Origin: a virus
DNA length: 64,000 nucleotides
Virus record (IMG/VR): IMGVR_UViG_3300028666_000022
Span: 248,001-312,000 of that record
Reading direction: 5' to 3' (one strand)
The notes beneath the pieces were generated by a model. The model worked only from the letters and a program-made list of their open reading frames with translations. It did not search any database and was not told the origin of the DNA. The position numbers and the translations under genes were made by a program. Below, in pieces: positions 1-8,080 of the stretch. Position 1 is the first letter of the stretch; every line of letters starts with the position of its first letter.

Positions 1-681
1 ATTTCCTCGATATAGTCTTGATGTTATTAAATTGCTATCAATAACAAATTCACTTTTACATATATTACAATAAAAATGCACAACACCATTATCACGTTTA
101 ATAAATTTTAATGTATCATCATTAATTCTGTTTAACATACGTTTTAGATTGAATTCATCTCCACTTAAAACTAATTGTTTTCTATTATCAATAACTGATT
201 GAATTTTCATTGGACTATCAACACCATAATTATTAAATAATGTATTATTAAATTTTTCTCTAATTTCCTTAGATTGTAAAGGACTTTCAACTCCATAATT
301 TTTAAGTGTAGTTTGCTTTTTCTTTTCTTTAACAGAATCTAATTGGTTATGGCTCTCAACACCATATTTATTCATATTACTATCTTTAATTTTTTCTTTA
401 TGTTCTTCTGAGGAATTTAAACAATTAATTGAACAATATTTACTATGTCCCTTATTAAGAGTATCGACAAATTTTACGTTATTACCACAATTTGGACATT
501 TAGGAACATCTTTTAAATCATTAATATAAAGATAAACTTTTTCTTTAAAAGGAATTGTTTTATCATTTGAATTTTCAATAATTGCAGTATATAACTCATT
601 ATGATTTTTACTAAGCCAATTTTCGGTTGTTTTAAATCCAGATTTATTGTCTTTTAAAAAGAAATCTTTTACATTTTCCAT
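1..681 (-). CDS. Vsr-like homing endonuclease family protein, N-terminal part (runs off left edge)
   Basis: The reading frame starts at ATG 679-681 and stays open to base 1, so only about 227 N-terminal residues are present. It begins MENVKDFF, has a helical module (SGFKTTENWLSKNH), a zinc-ribbon pair (CPNCG then CSINC), and three copies of a (K/N)YGV(E/D)S repeat. The same start and zinc ribbon occur in the gene at 1957-3336, and the zinc-ribbon/YGVE layout recurs at 8081 and 29435. The nuclease domain would lie beyond the edge. It is the last gene of a minus-strand run: tail tube, GIY-YIG, this gene, with a 24-nt gap to the GIY-YIG gene. Family identity is inferred from the siblings. Confidence 0.75.
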   Translation of the reverse strand, partial: MENVKDFFLKDNKSGFKTTENWLSKNHNELYTAIIENSNDKTIPFKEKVYLYINDLKDVPKCPNCGNNVKFVDTLNKGHSKYCSINCLNSSEEHKEKIKDSNMNKYGVESHNQLDSVKEKKKQTTLKNYGVESPLQSKEIREKFNNTLFNNYGVDSPMKIQSVIDNRKQLVLSGDEFNLKRMLNRINDDTLKFIKRDNGVVHFYCNICKSEFVIDSNLITSRLYRGN

Positions 682-705
682 ATTATTTAAAATTTTTATT
701 ACAAA

Positions 706-1338
706 TTATTTTATGTTTAACCATGTCTTTCCAAGAATTATTGAAGATATTGTTGCTTGTGTTACATTGTATATTTTAGCTATTTTTGTTTGTGTAAAAT
801 TTTCCACAGTAAATAACTTTCTAATATTTATTATGTCATCAGATTTTAATTTCGACATTGGGTGTTTTTCACATGTAAAAATTCCTTTTCTACTTATAGA
901 AATTTTGTTTTTACTTTCTTCGGAGAGTTTATAATTAAATTTTGGATGTAAATTTCCTTTCTTACCATACATAGGATTTTTATCACCAGTTTTTTGATTA
1001 GAAGGAATTTTAGTATCTTTATTAAGATTTTTATTTATGTGAATTTCTTTTGGATCATTAATGTTATAACCAAAATTCTTATCAAATGAATTGTAATATA
1101 AAATATATTCCTTTTCTTTAGTTAATAAGTCATCAAGTTTACATTCTTCAACTATGAAAAATTCAAAAGCAGTTATAGTATATTTGTTCCAAGATAATTG
1201 TAGATGAGAGTTGTGATGTTTATTGTGATTTAAATACCATTTGTGATCACGCCATCTTTTACTTATATTGGTAGAACTACCAATATAAATTTTATTATTT
1301 ATTTTATTAACAATTATATAAATTCCAGTTATTATCAT
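706..1338 (-). CDS. GIY-YIG homing endonuclease
   Basis: About 210 aa from the ATG at 1336-1338. An ATG nine codons upstream is also in frame, but its extra residues do not belong to the fold. The GIY-YIG core is complete: GIYIIVNKINNKIYIGSS, the Arg helix (SKRWRDH) and a Glu in LTKEKEYILYY. After it come a NUMOD3-like segment (GDKNPMYGKKGNLHPKFNYK) and a C-terminal helix-turn-helix (FTQTKIAKIYNVTQATISSI) that probably sets target specificity. It lies directly downstream of the tail tube gene, past a terminator hairpin, which is the usual place for a free-standing homing endonuclease in a T4-like genome. Confidence 0.85.
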   Translation of the reverse strand: MIITGIYIIVNKINNKIYIGSSTNISKRWRDHKWYLNHNKHHNSHLQLSWNKYTITAFEFFIVEECKLDDLLTKEKEYILYYNSFDKNFGYNINDPKEIHINKNLNKDTKIPSNQKTGDKNPMYGKKGNLHPKFNYKLSEESKNKISISRKGIFTCEKHPMSKLKSDDIINIRKLFTVENFTQTKIAKIYNVTQATISSIILGKTWLNIK

Positions 1339-1347
1339 ACAATAAAA

Positions 1348-1384
1348 ATTTAACCACAAATACAAATATTATATCTGTGGTTAC
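1348..1384 (-). terminator. Hairpin after tail tube gene
   Basis: TAACCACA (1351-1358) pairs with TGTGGTTA (1376-1383). Read on the minus strand the stem is followed by AAATTTTTATT. It lies between the tail tube stop and the GIY-YIG start, so it should end most tail tube transcripts. Confidence 0.6.
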
Positions 1385-1401
1385 TATAATTAAAATTAAT
1401 T

Positions 1402-1893
1402 TTACAAATTAAGAATGCATCGCCAAGGTTGTATCGTTAATTGAACTGTTTGAAGTGCATCATCTTCATAACTACTTTCTCCAAAATCAATTGCAACAAT
1501 TTGACATTGTTCAAGAAACCATTTTTCAACCTCAATACCAGTAGGATCTAATGCTTTAAGAAGGATATTTTTTGCATAACCAGATTTATAACCTTGCCTC
1601 CCAGTAAGGCTTTCAGCGTGTAATCGAACCCACTCCATTAATTGTTGTGATGTTGATGGACCAATAGGATCAAGAAATGTAATTTGCATTTCATCCCAAG
1701 TATATCTACCTGCAACATAATTCTGTTCATTCATAAATTGAATTGGAACTGAATTTATTTTCATTGAGGGTCTTTTAAATTTTTGTACTTTCCATACTTC
1801 GATCCCAAGTTCGTCAGCAAATTCTGCAAAGAATCTGTTTACTCTCTTAGGTTCAAAAGTCATGGGTATACCCCTGATTAATTCACCAGCCAT
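1402..1893 (-). CDS. 19: Tail tube protein (T4 gp19-like)
   Basis: 163 aa, the same length as T4 gp19. It starts MAGELIRGIPMTFEP and contains the tube-fold pattern RVNRFFAEF, a central YTWDEMQITFLDP strand pair and a terminal QTVQLTIQPWRCIL. The product polymerises into the rigid inner tube of the contractile tail. Its base composition is more even than in the neighbouring endonucleases, as expected for an old virion gene. It is separated from the tail sheath gene by about 7.7 kb of unrelated genes. A late-type motif lies 40 nt upstream, at 1934-1948. Confidence 0.85.
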   Translation of the reverse strand: MAGELIRGIPMTFEPKRVNRFFAEFADELGIEVWKVQKFKRPSMKINSVPIQFMNEQNYVAGRYTWDEMQITFLDPIGPSTSQQLMEWVRLHAESLTGRQGYKSGYAKNILLKALDPTGIEVEKWFLEQCQIVAIDFGESSYEDDALQTVQLTIQPWRCILNL

Positions 1894-1894
1894 A

Positions 1895-1909
1895 GTATTT
1901 ATATTAAAA
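1895..1909 (+). promoter_or_regulatory. Late-type motif GTATTTATATTAAAA facing right
   Basis: A plus-strand copy of the structural-gene motif, about 47 nt before the endonuclease start at 1957. It overlaps the leader of the oppositely oriented tail tube gene, so two facing late promoters may sit in one 60-bp gap. Confidence 0.35.
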
Positions 1910-1933
1910 ATAAAGTTATCATTATAATCTTAT

Positions 1934-1948
1934 GTTTAACATAAATAC
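1934..1948 (-). promoter_or_regulatory. Late-type motif upstream of tail tube gene
   Basis: On the minus strand it reads GTATTTATGTTAAAC, 40 nt before the tube start codon. It is one of a set of related motifs before structural genes on both strands. Confidence 0.45.
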
Positions 1949-1956
1949 TGAATATT

Positions 1957-3336
1957 TTGGAAAATGTAAATAAAAAAGAATTGATTGAATATTTTCTCAC
2001 AGATAATCAATGTGGTTATAAAACAAGAGAAAAACACATAATAAAAAAATTTAATGGTTTAATTGATTTAATTAATGATTATAATCAAAAATATTTTGAT
2101 GATGAATTACCATTTACACAAAAATTATATGATTACTTATATGAAATTACAGAAATTCCTAAATGTAAAAATTGTGGTAATTTAATAAAATGGAGAGGTG
2201 TTTTTACTGAAGGATATTTAAAATATTGTTCTAAAAAATGTAGAAATGAAGTAATGCCAAAAATAATGAATGAAGCAATAGTTGAATTATATGGAGTTAA
2301 AAATATTTTTCAATTAGATAAATTTAAAAATGAAAGGTGGAATACAGGAAATAATAAAATAATTGAACATTTTAAGTTAAGTGGTTTTGAAGTAATCGAA
2401 AGCAATAAGAAAACATTAAAAATTAAACACCCAGATGGTCATATTTTTGAAGGAAACAGAAAAATACTAATAAATAGATTAAATCGAGGTATTGAAGTTT
2501 CTACTAAAATATTACCTATTGGCTCAACATTTTCTACAATAGAACTTGAAATTAGAAATTTTATTAATACACTAAACATTCAACATTCGTTAAGCGATAG
2601 AAAAATATTAAGTGGTAAAGAATTAGATATTTATTTTCAAAATAATAAATTAGCAATTGAATTTGATGGTTTATATTGGCACTCCGAAAATTTTCTTCCA
2701 AACGATTATCATTTAAATAAAACTGAACAATGTGAAAAACAAGAAATTGAATTATTGCACATATTTGAAGATGAATGGTTATGTAAAGAAAAGATTGTAA
2801 AATCGATAATAAAATCTAAGTTAAATATATTTGACACAACAATAGATGGTAATAAATGTTCAATTAAAGAAATTGATGAGATAGAATGTAATAAATTTCT
2901 AAGTAATAACCATATATTTAATTCTATTGAAAGTGATATTAGAATTGGTTTGTTTTATGATGATGAATTAATGTTGGTTATAACATTTAAAAATAATTCA
3001 AATAATGAATATGAAATATTAAGTAATTGCAATAAATTAAATACTAACATACTTAATAGTAACAATAAACTAATAGAATATTTTAAAGCTAAATATCAAC
3101 CATCTTCAATAACAATTTTAGTCGATAGAAGATATTCAAATGGAAATGAATATAAAGATCTTGGTTTTAATTTTATTAAGAATACTGAACCAATCTATTG
3201 GTATTTCGATAAAAATTCAATAATAAAATTTAGTCGTTTTAAAATAAAACCTGAAGATGAATCTACATTGGATAAAAGATTTCTAAAAATTTTTGATTGT
3301 GGTAGTATAAAATTTGAGTTAACCCTTAAAAAATAA
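1957..3336 (+). CDS. Vsr-like (EDxHD-type) homing endonuclease
   Basis: 459 aa from a TTG start. The resulting N-terminus MENVNKK matches MENVKDF of the gene at 1-681, which supports the TTG. The order is: helical module, zinc ribbon (CKNCG, CSKKC), a KHPDGHIFEGNRK segment shared with the gene at 8081, then a nuclease core ELDIYFQNNKLAIEFDGLYWHSE followed by YHLNKTEQCEKQ. The core resembles the Vsr-like family typified by I-Bth0305I. About 170 C-terminal residues form an accessory domain (RIGLFYDDEL, VDRRYSNGNEY, FDCGSIKFEL) also found in two other genes here. It is transcribed away from the tail tube gene. Confidence 0.8.
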   Translation: MENVNKKELIEYFLTDNQCGYKTREKHIIKKFNGLIDLINDYNQKYFDDELPFTQKLYDYLYEITEIPKCKNCGNLIKWRGVFTEGYLKYCSKKCRNEVMPKIMNEAIVELYGVKNIFQLDKFKNERWNTGNNKIIEHFKLSGFEVIESNKKTLKIKHPDGHIFEGNRKILINRLNRGIEVSTKILPIGSTFSTIELEIRNFINTLNIQHSLSDRKILSGKELDIYFQNNKLAIEFDGLYWHSENFLPNDYHLNKTEQCEKQEIELLHIFEDEWLCKEKIVKSIIKSKLNIFDTTIDGNKCSIKEIDEIECNKFLSNNHIFNSIESDIRIGLFYDDELMLVITFKNNSNNEYEILSNCNKLNTNILNSNNKLIEYFKAKYQPSSITILVDRRYSNGNEYKDLGFNFIKNTEPIYWYFDKNSIIKFSRFKIKPEDESTLDKRFLKIFDCGSIKFELTLKK

Positions 3337-3347
3337 TTCTATTTTTC

Positions 3348-3377
3348 TTGTAATTCTAAAATTTTATCTTATATTTG
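3348..3377 (+). promoter_or_regulatory. Bacteroidota-type promoter for DNA ligase operon
   Basis: TTG (3348-3350), a 19-nt spacer and TATATTTG (3370-3377) match the Bacteroidota -33/-7 pattern. The ligase ATG follows 26 nt later. The stretch CTTGTAATTC recurs at 35097 and 46827. Confidence 0.75.
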
Positions 3378-3403
3378 CATAATTAACTTAAAAGATTTTA
3401 ATT

Positions 3404-4783
3404 ATGAAACAACAAGAATTGATTGTAAAGATCCTCACCACATTGAAAGAAATAGAATTATGTACTGGTGAAGGTTCAGTAAAGAAGAAAGCAAATCTAC
3501 TAAATGATTGCAACACTCTTATATCTCAAGACGATTCTAATTTACTAAAATTTATTTTATCTACGGCATTTAATCCTTTCTGGGTAACTCATATAAATAA
3601 GATTGATAAAACAGAAAATAAATATTTCAATGATTATGATTTTTATACTCTCGTTGAAATGTTAAAATCTCTTAAAGCAATGAATAATGATCTTCGTTAT
3701 GTTGTTACTGCTTATGTTAACAGTTTTCCTTTAGAAGTAAGAGATATACTTTCAAAAGTTTTAACAAAAAATTTAAATATTGGAATATCTACAAAGGCAA
3801 TTAATTCTGTTTTTTCTAAACTAATTCCAGACGTAGAGTTAATGAAATGTGAAAAGAAAATTTCTCTTGTTGAAGAATGGTTTAGAAAGGGAGAGGATGT
3901 ATTTGCTGAAATGAAATATGATGGTTGGAGAATTTTTGCTGAAATGAAGGGTACTGAAGTAGTTTCATTGAAAACATATAATATGAGTGAGTTAGATATT
4001 ACAAAAATGACACATATTGTTCCACAGCTTGAATTATTGGGAGCTTCTTGGATGAAAACTGTAAATGTTGAACATTATTTCTTTGACTTTGAAATCACTG
4101 GAAAAGAAAGACAAACTGTAGGTGGAGAAATCGGAAAACTTCTTAAAGGAACTGCAAAAGAAGGTTGTGATAAGAATTGGGTAGTGAATTTATTTGATTG
4201 CCATTCTTGGGATATTTTTGAAGACGTACCAAGTAAAATATCATATTTAAATAGAAGGTCTATATTAGAAATTGTATTTAATTCAACATCAGAAATGCCT
4301 AATCTTCAAATTTCTGAACGTTGGAAAGTTAATTCAATGGAAGAATTAAACACTTTATTTGCTAATGTATTAGAACAAGGTTGTGAAGGTCTTGTTGTTA
4401 AAGTAGGTTCAGGAGTTTATGAACTAAAATATTCTAACTTTTGGGTTAAAATGAAAAGTGAAAAAGAATGTGATCTTAGAATTATTGGTTGGTTTAAGGG
4501 TAAAACTGGAACAAAACGTGAAAAAACTATTGGTGGGTTTGTTTGTGAATCTGAAGATGGTAAATTAAATGTAGATCCGGGTTCTGGGTTTTCGGATAAA
4601 TTATTAGCTGAAATAATAGAAAATGGTGTAGATTCATATATTGGAAAAATTGTTGAAGTAAAATATAATACTATAATTTCAAAAAAAGATAGTGATATTA
4701 AATCTTTATTTCTTCCTAGATTTAAAAGATTTAGATTTGATAAGAATTATGCAGATACTTTAGAAAGAATATTAAGTAAATAA
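3404..4783 (+). CDS. ATP-dependent DNA ligase
   Basis: 459 aa, close to T4 gp30 in size. It seals nicks through an adenylated-lysine intermediate. The adenylation motif KYDGWR is at residues 171-176, with Lys171 the expected nucleophile. Later nucleotidyltransferase motifs are visible: FFDFEI (motif III), EGLVVKV (IV) and FWVKMK (V), followed by an OB-fold region ending LFLPRFKRFRFDK. An N-terminal helical region of about 150 residues resembles a ligase DNA-binding domain. It heads a plus-strand operon with its own host-like promoter, suggesting early expression. Confidence 0.92.
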   Translation: MKQQELIVKILTTLKEIELCTGEGSVKKKANLLNDCNTLISQDDSNLLKFILSTAFNPFWVTHINKIDKTENKYFNDYDFYTLVEMLKSLKAMNNDLRYVVTAYVNSFPLEVRDILSKVLTKNLNIGISTKAINSVFSKLIPDVELMKCEKKISLVEEWFRKGEDVFAEMKYDGWRIFAEMKGTEVVSLKTYNMSELDITKMTHIVPQLELLGASWMKTVNVEHYFFDFEITGKERQTVGGEIGKLLKGTAKEGCDKNWVVNLFDCHSWDIFEDVPSKISYLNRRSILEIVFNSTSEMPNLQISERWKVNSMEELNTLFANVLEQGCEGLVVKVGSGVYELKYSNFWVKMKSEKECDLRIIGWFKGKTGTKREKTIGGFVCESEDGKLNVDPGSGFSDKLLAEIIENGVDSYIGKIVEVKYNTIISKKDSDIKSLFLPRFKRFRFDKNYADTLERILSK

Positions 4784-4793
4784 AATAGTAATC

Positions 4794-4955
4794 ATGAGAC
4801 AAGAAGGTTTTTATTGGGTAAAAGGTTATAAATGGTCGGAAAATCCTAGATGGTTTATAGCAGAATGGACGTTAGGTAGTTGGTGGTGTCATGGTGATGA
4901 TTACGATGATGATAGTATGTTAAAAATTGATGAAACACAAATAATTAGAGATTAA
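4794..4955 (+). CDS. Small Trp-rich acidic protein
   Basis: 53 aa, starting 10 nt after the ligase. It has eight aromatic Trp/Tyr/Phe-dense positions (FYWVKGYKWSENPRWFIAEW) followed by an acidic stretch GDDYDDD. It resembles small phage proteins of unknown function that start with a WI/YW sheet. No function assigned. Confidence 0.6.
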   Translation: MRQEGFYWVKGYKWSENPRWFIAEWTLGSWWCHGDDYDDDSMLKIDETQIIRD

Positions 4956-4969
4956 TTAATAATATTTTT

Positions 4970-5206
4970 ATGAAAGATTTTTATGTTGAATCCTCAGTTA
5001 AATACACCAATCCTAATGACGGCAAACCATTTAATGATACTGAATTTTATACATCTATAATTCAGGCAAATTCATTAAAAATTGCTGAAAATATAGCGAA
5101 AGAAGATGTTTTGAAAATATTTAATGAAGAAATTAATGATGAATTTGAAAACATTTATGTCGAAATAATACAGAGTTATGAGACTTCCGATGATGCTCGT
5201 TCTTAA
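4970..5206 (+). CDS. Hypothetical protein, 78 aa
   Basis: An acidic soluble protein with a mixed alpha/beta pattern: an N-terminal strand FYVESSVKY, a long helix around QANSLKIAENIAKEDVLKIF, and a final strand IYVEIIQSY. It lies 14 nt after the previous gene. Not recognised. Confidence 0.6.
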   Translation: MKDFYVESSVKYTNPNDGKPFNDTEFYTSIIQANSLKIAENIAKEDVLKIFNEEINDEFENIYVEIIQSYETSDDARS

Positions 5207-5232
5207 AATAATTTTTAAATAATAAATATTTT

Positions 5233-5508
5233 ATGATTAAAAAGGGTGATAGATTACTTGTATGGTCATTACAATCTTTCTCAAATGGTGGATTTTTAAA
5301 AGGTGAACCAGCTTTTGCACGGCAAAGTAGCAATGGAGATAGTGTTATTCTTTGTGTAATTAGAAACTTTAATGGAGAATATAAGATAGATGAAAGTTAT
5401 GAAGTTTATATAAAACAAGTTGAAAGTGTGACAAAGGATAATTGGAATGCAGAAAAGAAATTAAAAAAATTTAGAAAAGTTATAATATTAAATAATGCAA
5501 TTTCATGA
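5233..5508 (+). CDS. Hypothetical protein, 91 aa
   Basis: The N-terminus GDRLLVWSLQSF and alternating hydrophobic strands suggest a small beta-rich fold; the C-terminus is lysine-rich (NAEKKLKKFRKV). It belongs to the plus-strand operon after the ligase. Not recognised. Confidence 0.6.
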   Translation: MIKKGDRLLVWSLQSFSNGGFLKGEPAFARQSSNGDSVILCVIRNFNGEYKIDESYEVYIKQVESVTKDNWNAEKKLKKFRKVIILNNAIS

Positions 5509-5535
5509 AATTATTAATAAAATAAAAATTAAGTA

Positions 5536-5733
5536 ATGGATTTGAACGTAAATACAGATAAAAGAATTACTGAAACCCAAAATATTTCAGTAATACCAGC
5601 AATGTTAGATACATTATGGAATATTTTTGAGAAATTGGATATAAATTTACCAATTCATTCGATGGAAGCACGAATAAAATTTGATGGTGCTATTATTTAT
5701 TGGTTAAAATTTATATCTGAAAATAATGAATAA
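5536..5733 (+). CDS. Hypothetical protein, 65 aa
   Basis: A small helical protein (MLDTLWNIFEKLDINLPIHS). It has the same AT-rich, Shine-Dalgarno-free leader as its neighbours. Not recognised. Confidence 0.5.
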   Translation: MDLNVNTDKRITETQNISVIPAMLDTLWNIFEKLDINLPIHSMEARIKFDGAIIYWLKFISENNE

Positions 5734-5753
5734 TTTAAATTCACACTTATATC

Positions 5754-5879
5754 ATGTTAACAGAATTATTAAAAAAAGAATGTGTTTGTCATACGTGCAA
5801 ACCTATTTCAACAGATGAATTTGGTAGAAAATATTTTATATGTGATAACTGTGGTAAAATAGTTTATATTAAATTTTAA
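5754..5879 (+). CDS. Mini zinc-ribbon protein, 41 aa
   Basis: MLTELLKKECVCHTCKP, then CDNCGKIVYI: two Cys pairs spaced like a zinc ribbon. It lies 20 nt after one gene and 10 nt before the next. Its size and metal-binding pattern suggest a small nucleic-acid-binding or adaptor protein, but this is inference. Confidence 0.5.
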   Translation: MLTELLKKECVCHTCKPISTDEFGRKYFICDNCGKIVYIKF

Positions 5880-5889
5880 TTTTAAATAA

Positions 5890-6426
5890 ATGGCATATAG
5901 TAAAGAAAAATTAAAACCAAGTAATAATTTAGTAGAATTATTATCACCAATTGTTTTTAAAAATGTTAGAAGTACTTCTGAACATAAAACTAGTAGAGTA
6001 AGACAATGTTATGCATGTGGTAATAAAATAAATAAAAACGATAATTATATTAATCATCAATTTAAATATGATGGTAGAATAATTACAATATCTTTTTGTG
6101 TTGATTGTTTTAATGAAAATCAATTATTACCTAATGGAGATGAATTAATTACAAAAATTCATTTTGTTTCAAAAAACGAAAAAATTACTGTCATTAATAA
6201 GTATTCTATGAATAAAATAGATGATTTTATGAAAGAATTTCCTAGAAGAAATAAGTTGTATGAATGTACTCCTTCTGAACTAGCAATTTCTAAAGCAATA
6301 GAAGAAGTAGAAAAAATTGGTGCTCATGTTAAATTAACTGAAGTAATTATTAAATTAATTGAAGCAAGAGAATTAGTAAGTGATTTTACTGATGATACTT
6401 TAAAATTATGGAAAAGTTTAGAATAG
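5890..6426 (+). CDS. Hypothetical protein with CxxC pairs, 178 aa
   Basis: A treble-clef-like pair of knuckles (CYACGNKINKNDNY and FCVDCFNE) lies near residues 38-75. A helical C-terminal half follows (AISKAIEEVEKIGAHVKLTEVIIKL). Its 3' end overlaps the next gene by 19 nt, so the two are probably translationally coupled. Function unknown. Confidence 0.6.
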   Translation: MAYSKEKLKPSNNLVELLSPIVFKNVRSTSEHKTSRVRQCYACGNKINKNDNYINHQFKYDGRIITISFCVDCFNENQLLPNGDELITKIHFVSKNEKITVINKYSMNKIDDFMKEFPRRNKLYECTPSELAISKAIEEVEKIGAHVKLTEVIIKLIEARELVSDFTDDTLKLWKSLE

Positions 6427-6860
6427 TAGTAATTGAAACAACTAATGGTAAAGGTGAAACTAAAACCAGTTATAAGATTCAAAAAAAATTCTTATTTTGG
6501 TTTTTTGATTATAATATAATAACCCATTATTATACTAATACAAATTGGAATGCAATAAATGAGCCTACTCATATGGTATTTTTAACTAAAAGAATATTTA
6601 TTTTTAATACAATAACAAAAGCAACAGAATATTTAAATAAAATTCAAAATTCCTTTATTGAACAATATGATGGAGATAAGATAATCAGAGTTTTTGATGA
6701 TTATAATTGGACTGACACCTATATTAATAAAAGCTATTGGAGCATTGAAATAGATAGGCTTGGAATTAGTATAGGATATGAATATTCAAACAATCTTTCA
6801 AGTTTAAAAGAAATGATAGATGTTAGAAAAACTAAAACAAAAATTAATGTTGTAATATAA
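6408..6860 (+). CDS. Hypothetical protein, 150 aa
   Basis: It starts inside the previous gene (19-nt overlap). Aromatic-rich strands (FLFWFFDYNIITHYY) and a terminal KKTKTKI-like basic tail can be seen. I cannot tell whether the hydrophobic stretch is membrane-spanning; it contains charged residues, so a soluble fold is more likely. Confidence 0.55.
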   Translation: MEKFRIVVIETTNGKGETKTSYKIQKKFLFWFFDYNIITHYYTNTNWNAINEPTHMVFLTKRIFIFNTITKATEYLNKIQNSFIEQYDGDKIIRVFDDYNWTDTYINKSYWSIEIDRLGISIGYEYSNNLSSLKEMIDVRKTKTKINVVI

Positions 6861-6899
6861 ATTTAAAAACTGTATATTTTTAATTAAAAATTAAATAAA

Positions 6900-7259
6900 A
6901 TGAAAAACAAAACTTTGATTACCCACTTAACCCGGCTTTGCTTATGTGCATTATTAGCGGGCGTTTGTTTTAGTTCATTTGGACAAAAGAAGATGTTTAT
7001 TGAATGTTATAATAACTTTGAAAATAAAAGAGTTTGTGATACGACTTATGAATATTTCCGTTCAGACACTTCTGTAATTCATATTATATACGCAGATAGT
7101 TTAGATATTATGAAATATTCAAAAGCAATAAAAGTGATTAGTGGTTATGGATATGAAGGATATTTTGATTTAGAAAATAACGTTCAAATTTTTATCCGAT
7201 ATAAAAATAAATGGCTTGAAATAAATAGAAGGCGTATTTGGAAAATTCAAACCGATTAA
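6900..7259 (+). CDS. Exported small protein with Bacteroidota-style signal peptide
   Basis: 119 aa. Residues 1-28 form a classic signal peptide: MKNKTL, then a hydrophobic core (LCLCALLAGVCFSS) and a FGQ end as in many Bacteroidota exported proteins. The mature part is a small beta-rich domain with one Cys pair (ECYNN, RVCDT). The first 80 bases are richer in G and C (ccggc, agcgggcg) than any neighbour, suggesting recent capture of the leader or gene from a host. A terminator hairpin follows the stop. A periplasmic or surface role is inferred. Confidence 0.65.
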   Translation: MKNKTLITHLTRLCLCALLAGVCFSSFGQKKMFIECYNNFENKRVCDTTYEYFRSDTSVIHIIYADSLDIMKYSKAIKVISGYGYEGYFDLENNVQIFIRYKNKWLEINRRRIWKIQTD

Positions 7260-7261
7260 TA

Positions 7262-7290
7262 TTATTGGATACGAAATGTCCAATAACTTT
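7262..7290 (+). terminator. Hairpin terminator after exported-protein gene
   Basis: TTATTGGA (7262-7269) and TCCAATAA (7279-7286) form an 8-bp perfect stem with a 9-nt loop, followed by CTTTTATAT. Confidence 0.65.
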
Positions 7291-7331
7291 TATATATAAG
7301 ATTTATTAAATAATAACAAAAAAACATTAAA

Positions 7332-7652
7332 ATGGAAAAAATAGATTTAAGGCGAGAATATATCGCAAAATTAAAAAAAGAAGGAGAAGTTAATGTACCA
7401 GAAGAATATTATTTAACTCGAAATCAGAACTATTCTGAATGGCTTGAACTAAAATTACTAATTGAAGTTGAATCAAAAAAAGGTTTGTTTGTAACAGATA
7501 AACAACCCGAAACTTTATTTAGGAATATTTTCGTTGACTTAATTGAAGAAATTGATATGGATGGAGAAAAAACGTTTTCACCTGTTGATTTTGAATATTA
7601 TGAAGAATATTTCAAAAGAGGAATAAAGTTATTAATGTGGCAAATTCATTAA
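7332..7652 (+). CDS. Hypothetical protein, 106 aa
   Basis: Acidic and mostly helical: LRREYIAKLKKEGEVNVPEEYY, then ETLFRNIFVDLIEEIDMD. It lies downstream of the hairpin and 12 nt before a membrane protein gene. Not recognised. Confidence 0.55.
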   Translation: MEKIDLRREYIAKLKKEGEVNVPEEYYLTRNQNYSEWLELKLLIEVESKKGLFVTDKQPETLFRNIFVDLIEEIDMDGEKTFSPVDFEYYEEYFKRGIKLLMWQIH

Positions 7653-7664
7653 ATACACATAGAA

Positions 7665-8003
7665 ATGATTGGATTTGCATTACCTTGGATTTATGCACAC
7701 TTAATTGGGGATTATTTACTGCAAAATGATTGGATAGCATTAAACAAGAAGAAAAATAGTTGGATTTGCTTGGTTCATATATTAATTTATATGATACCAT
7801 TCTTATTCACAAGTATTAACTCTATTGGATTGCTATTAATAGCAGCACAGCACTACATACAAGACCGAACATATATAATTGCATGGTTTTGTAGAGTTAC
7901 AGGAAAATTTCAACCTGAAATAAGTAAATTTTGGGGACATGTAATAGTTGATAATGTGGTTCATATTCTGTGGATGGCTTCGGTAGCTTATTATTGCCAA
8001 TAA
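7665..8003 (+). CDS. DUF3307-family membrane protein
   Basis: 112 aa. The N-terminal AHLIGDYLLQNDW followed by KK and a membrane segment (LVHILIYMIPFLFTSI) is the DUF3307 signature. A second hydrophobic stretch (SIGLLLIAAQHYIQD) and a C-terminal segment (VVHILWMASVAYY) give about three membrane passes. The family is common in phages of Gram-negative bacteria; its biochemical role is not established. It is the last gene of the operon and converges on the endonuclease at 8081. Confidence 0.75.
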   Translation: MIGFALPWIYAHLIGDYLLQNDWIALNKKKNSWICLVHILIYMIPFLFTSINSIGLLLIAAQHYIQDRTYIIAWFCRVTGKFQPEISKFWGHVIVDNVVHILWMASVAYYCQ

Positions 8004-8080
8004 TTATTTGTATATTAAAACATGTAATAAAAACATTCTAATTTATATTTTCCAGTTACCTAGCTTTCCTCAGTAAAGAA

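Noticed and set aside
8-20. GATATAGTC, like the S element of group I introns, at the left edge
   Set aside because: It lies inside the open frame of the endonuclease at 1-681 and encodes the conserved-looking SRLYRG segment; no other intron elements are seen around it.
647-934. Plus-strand open frame over the GIY-YIG gene
   Set aside because: It is a hydrophobic shadow of the GIY-YIG coding strand, with no independent features.
1931-1943. Near-palindrome TATGTTTAACATA repeated near 9571 as an operator
   Set aside because: Both copies overlap a late-type motif or endonuclease leader, and the sequence is too AT-rich to stand out on its own.
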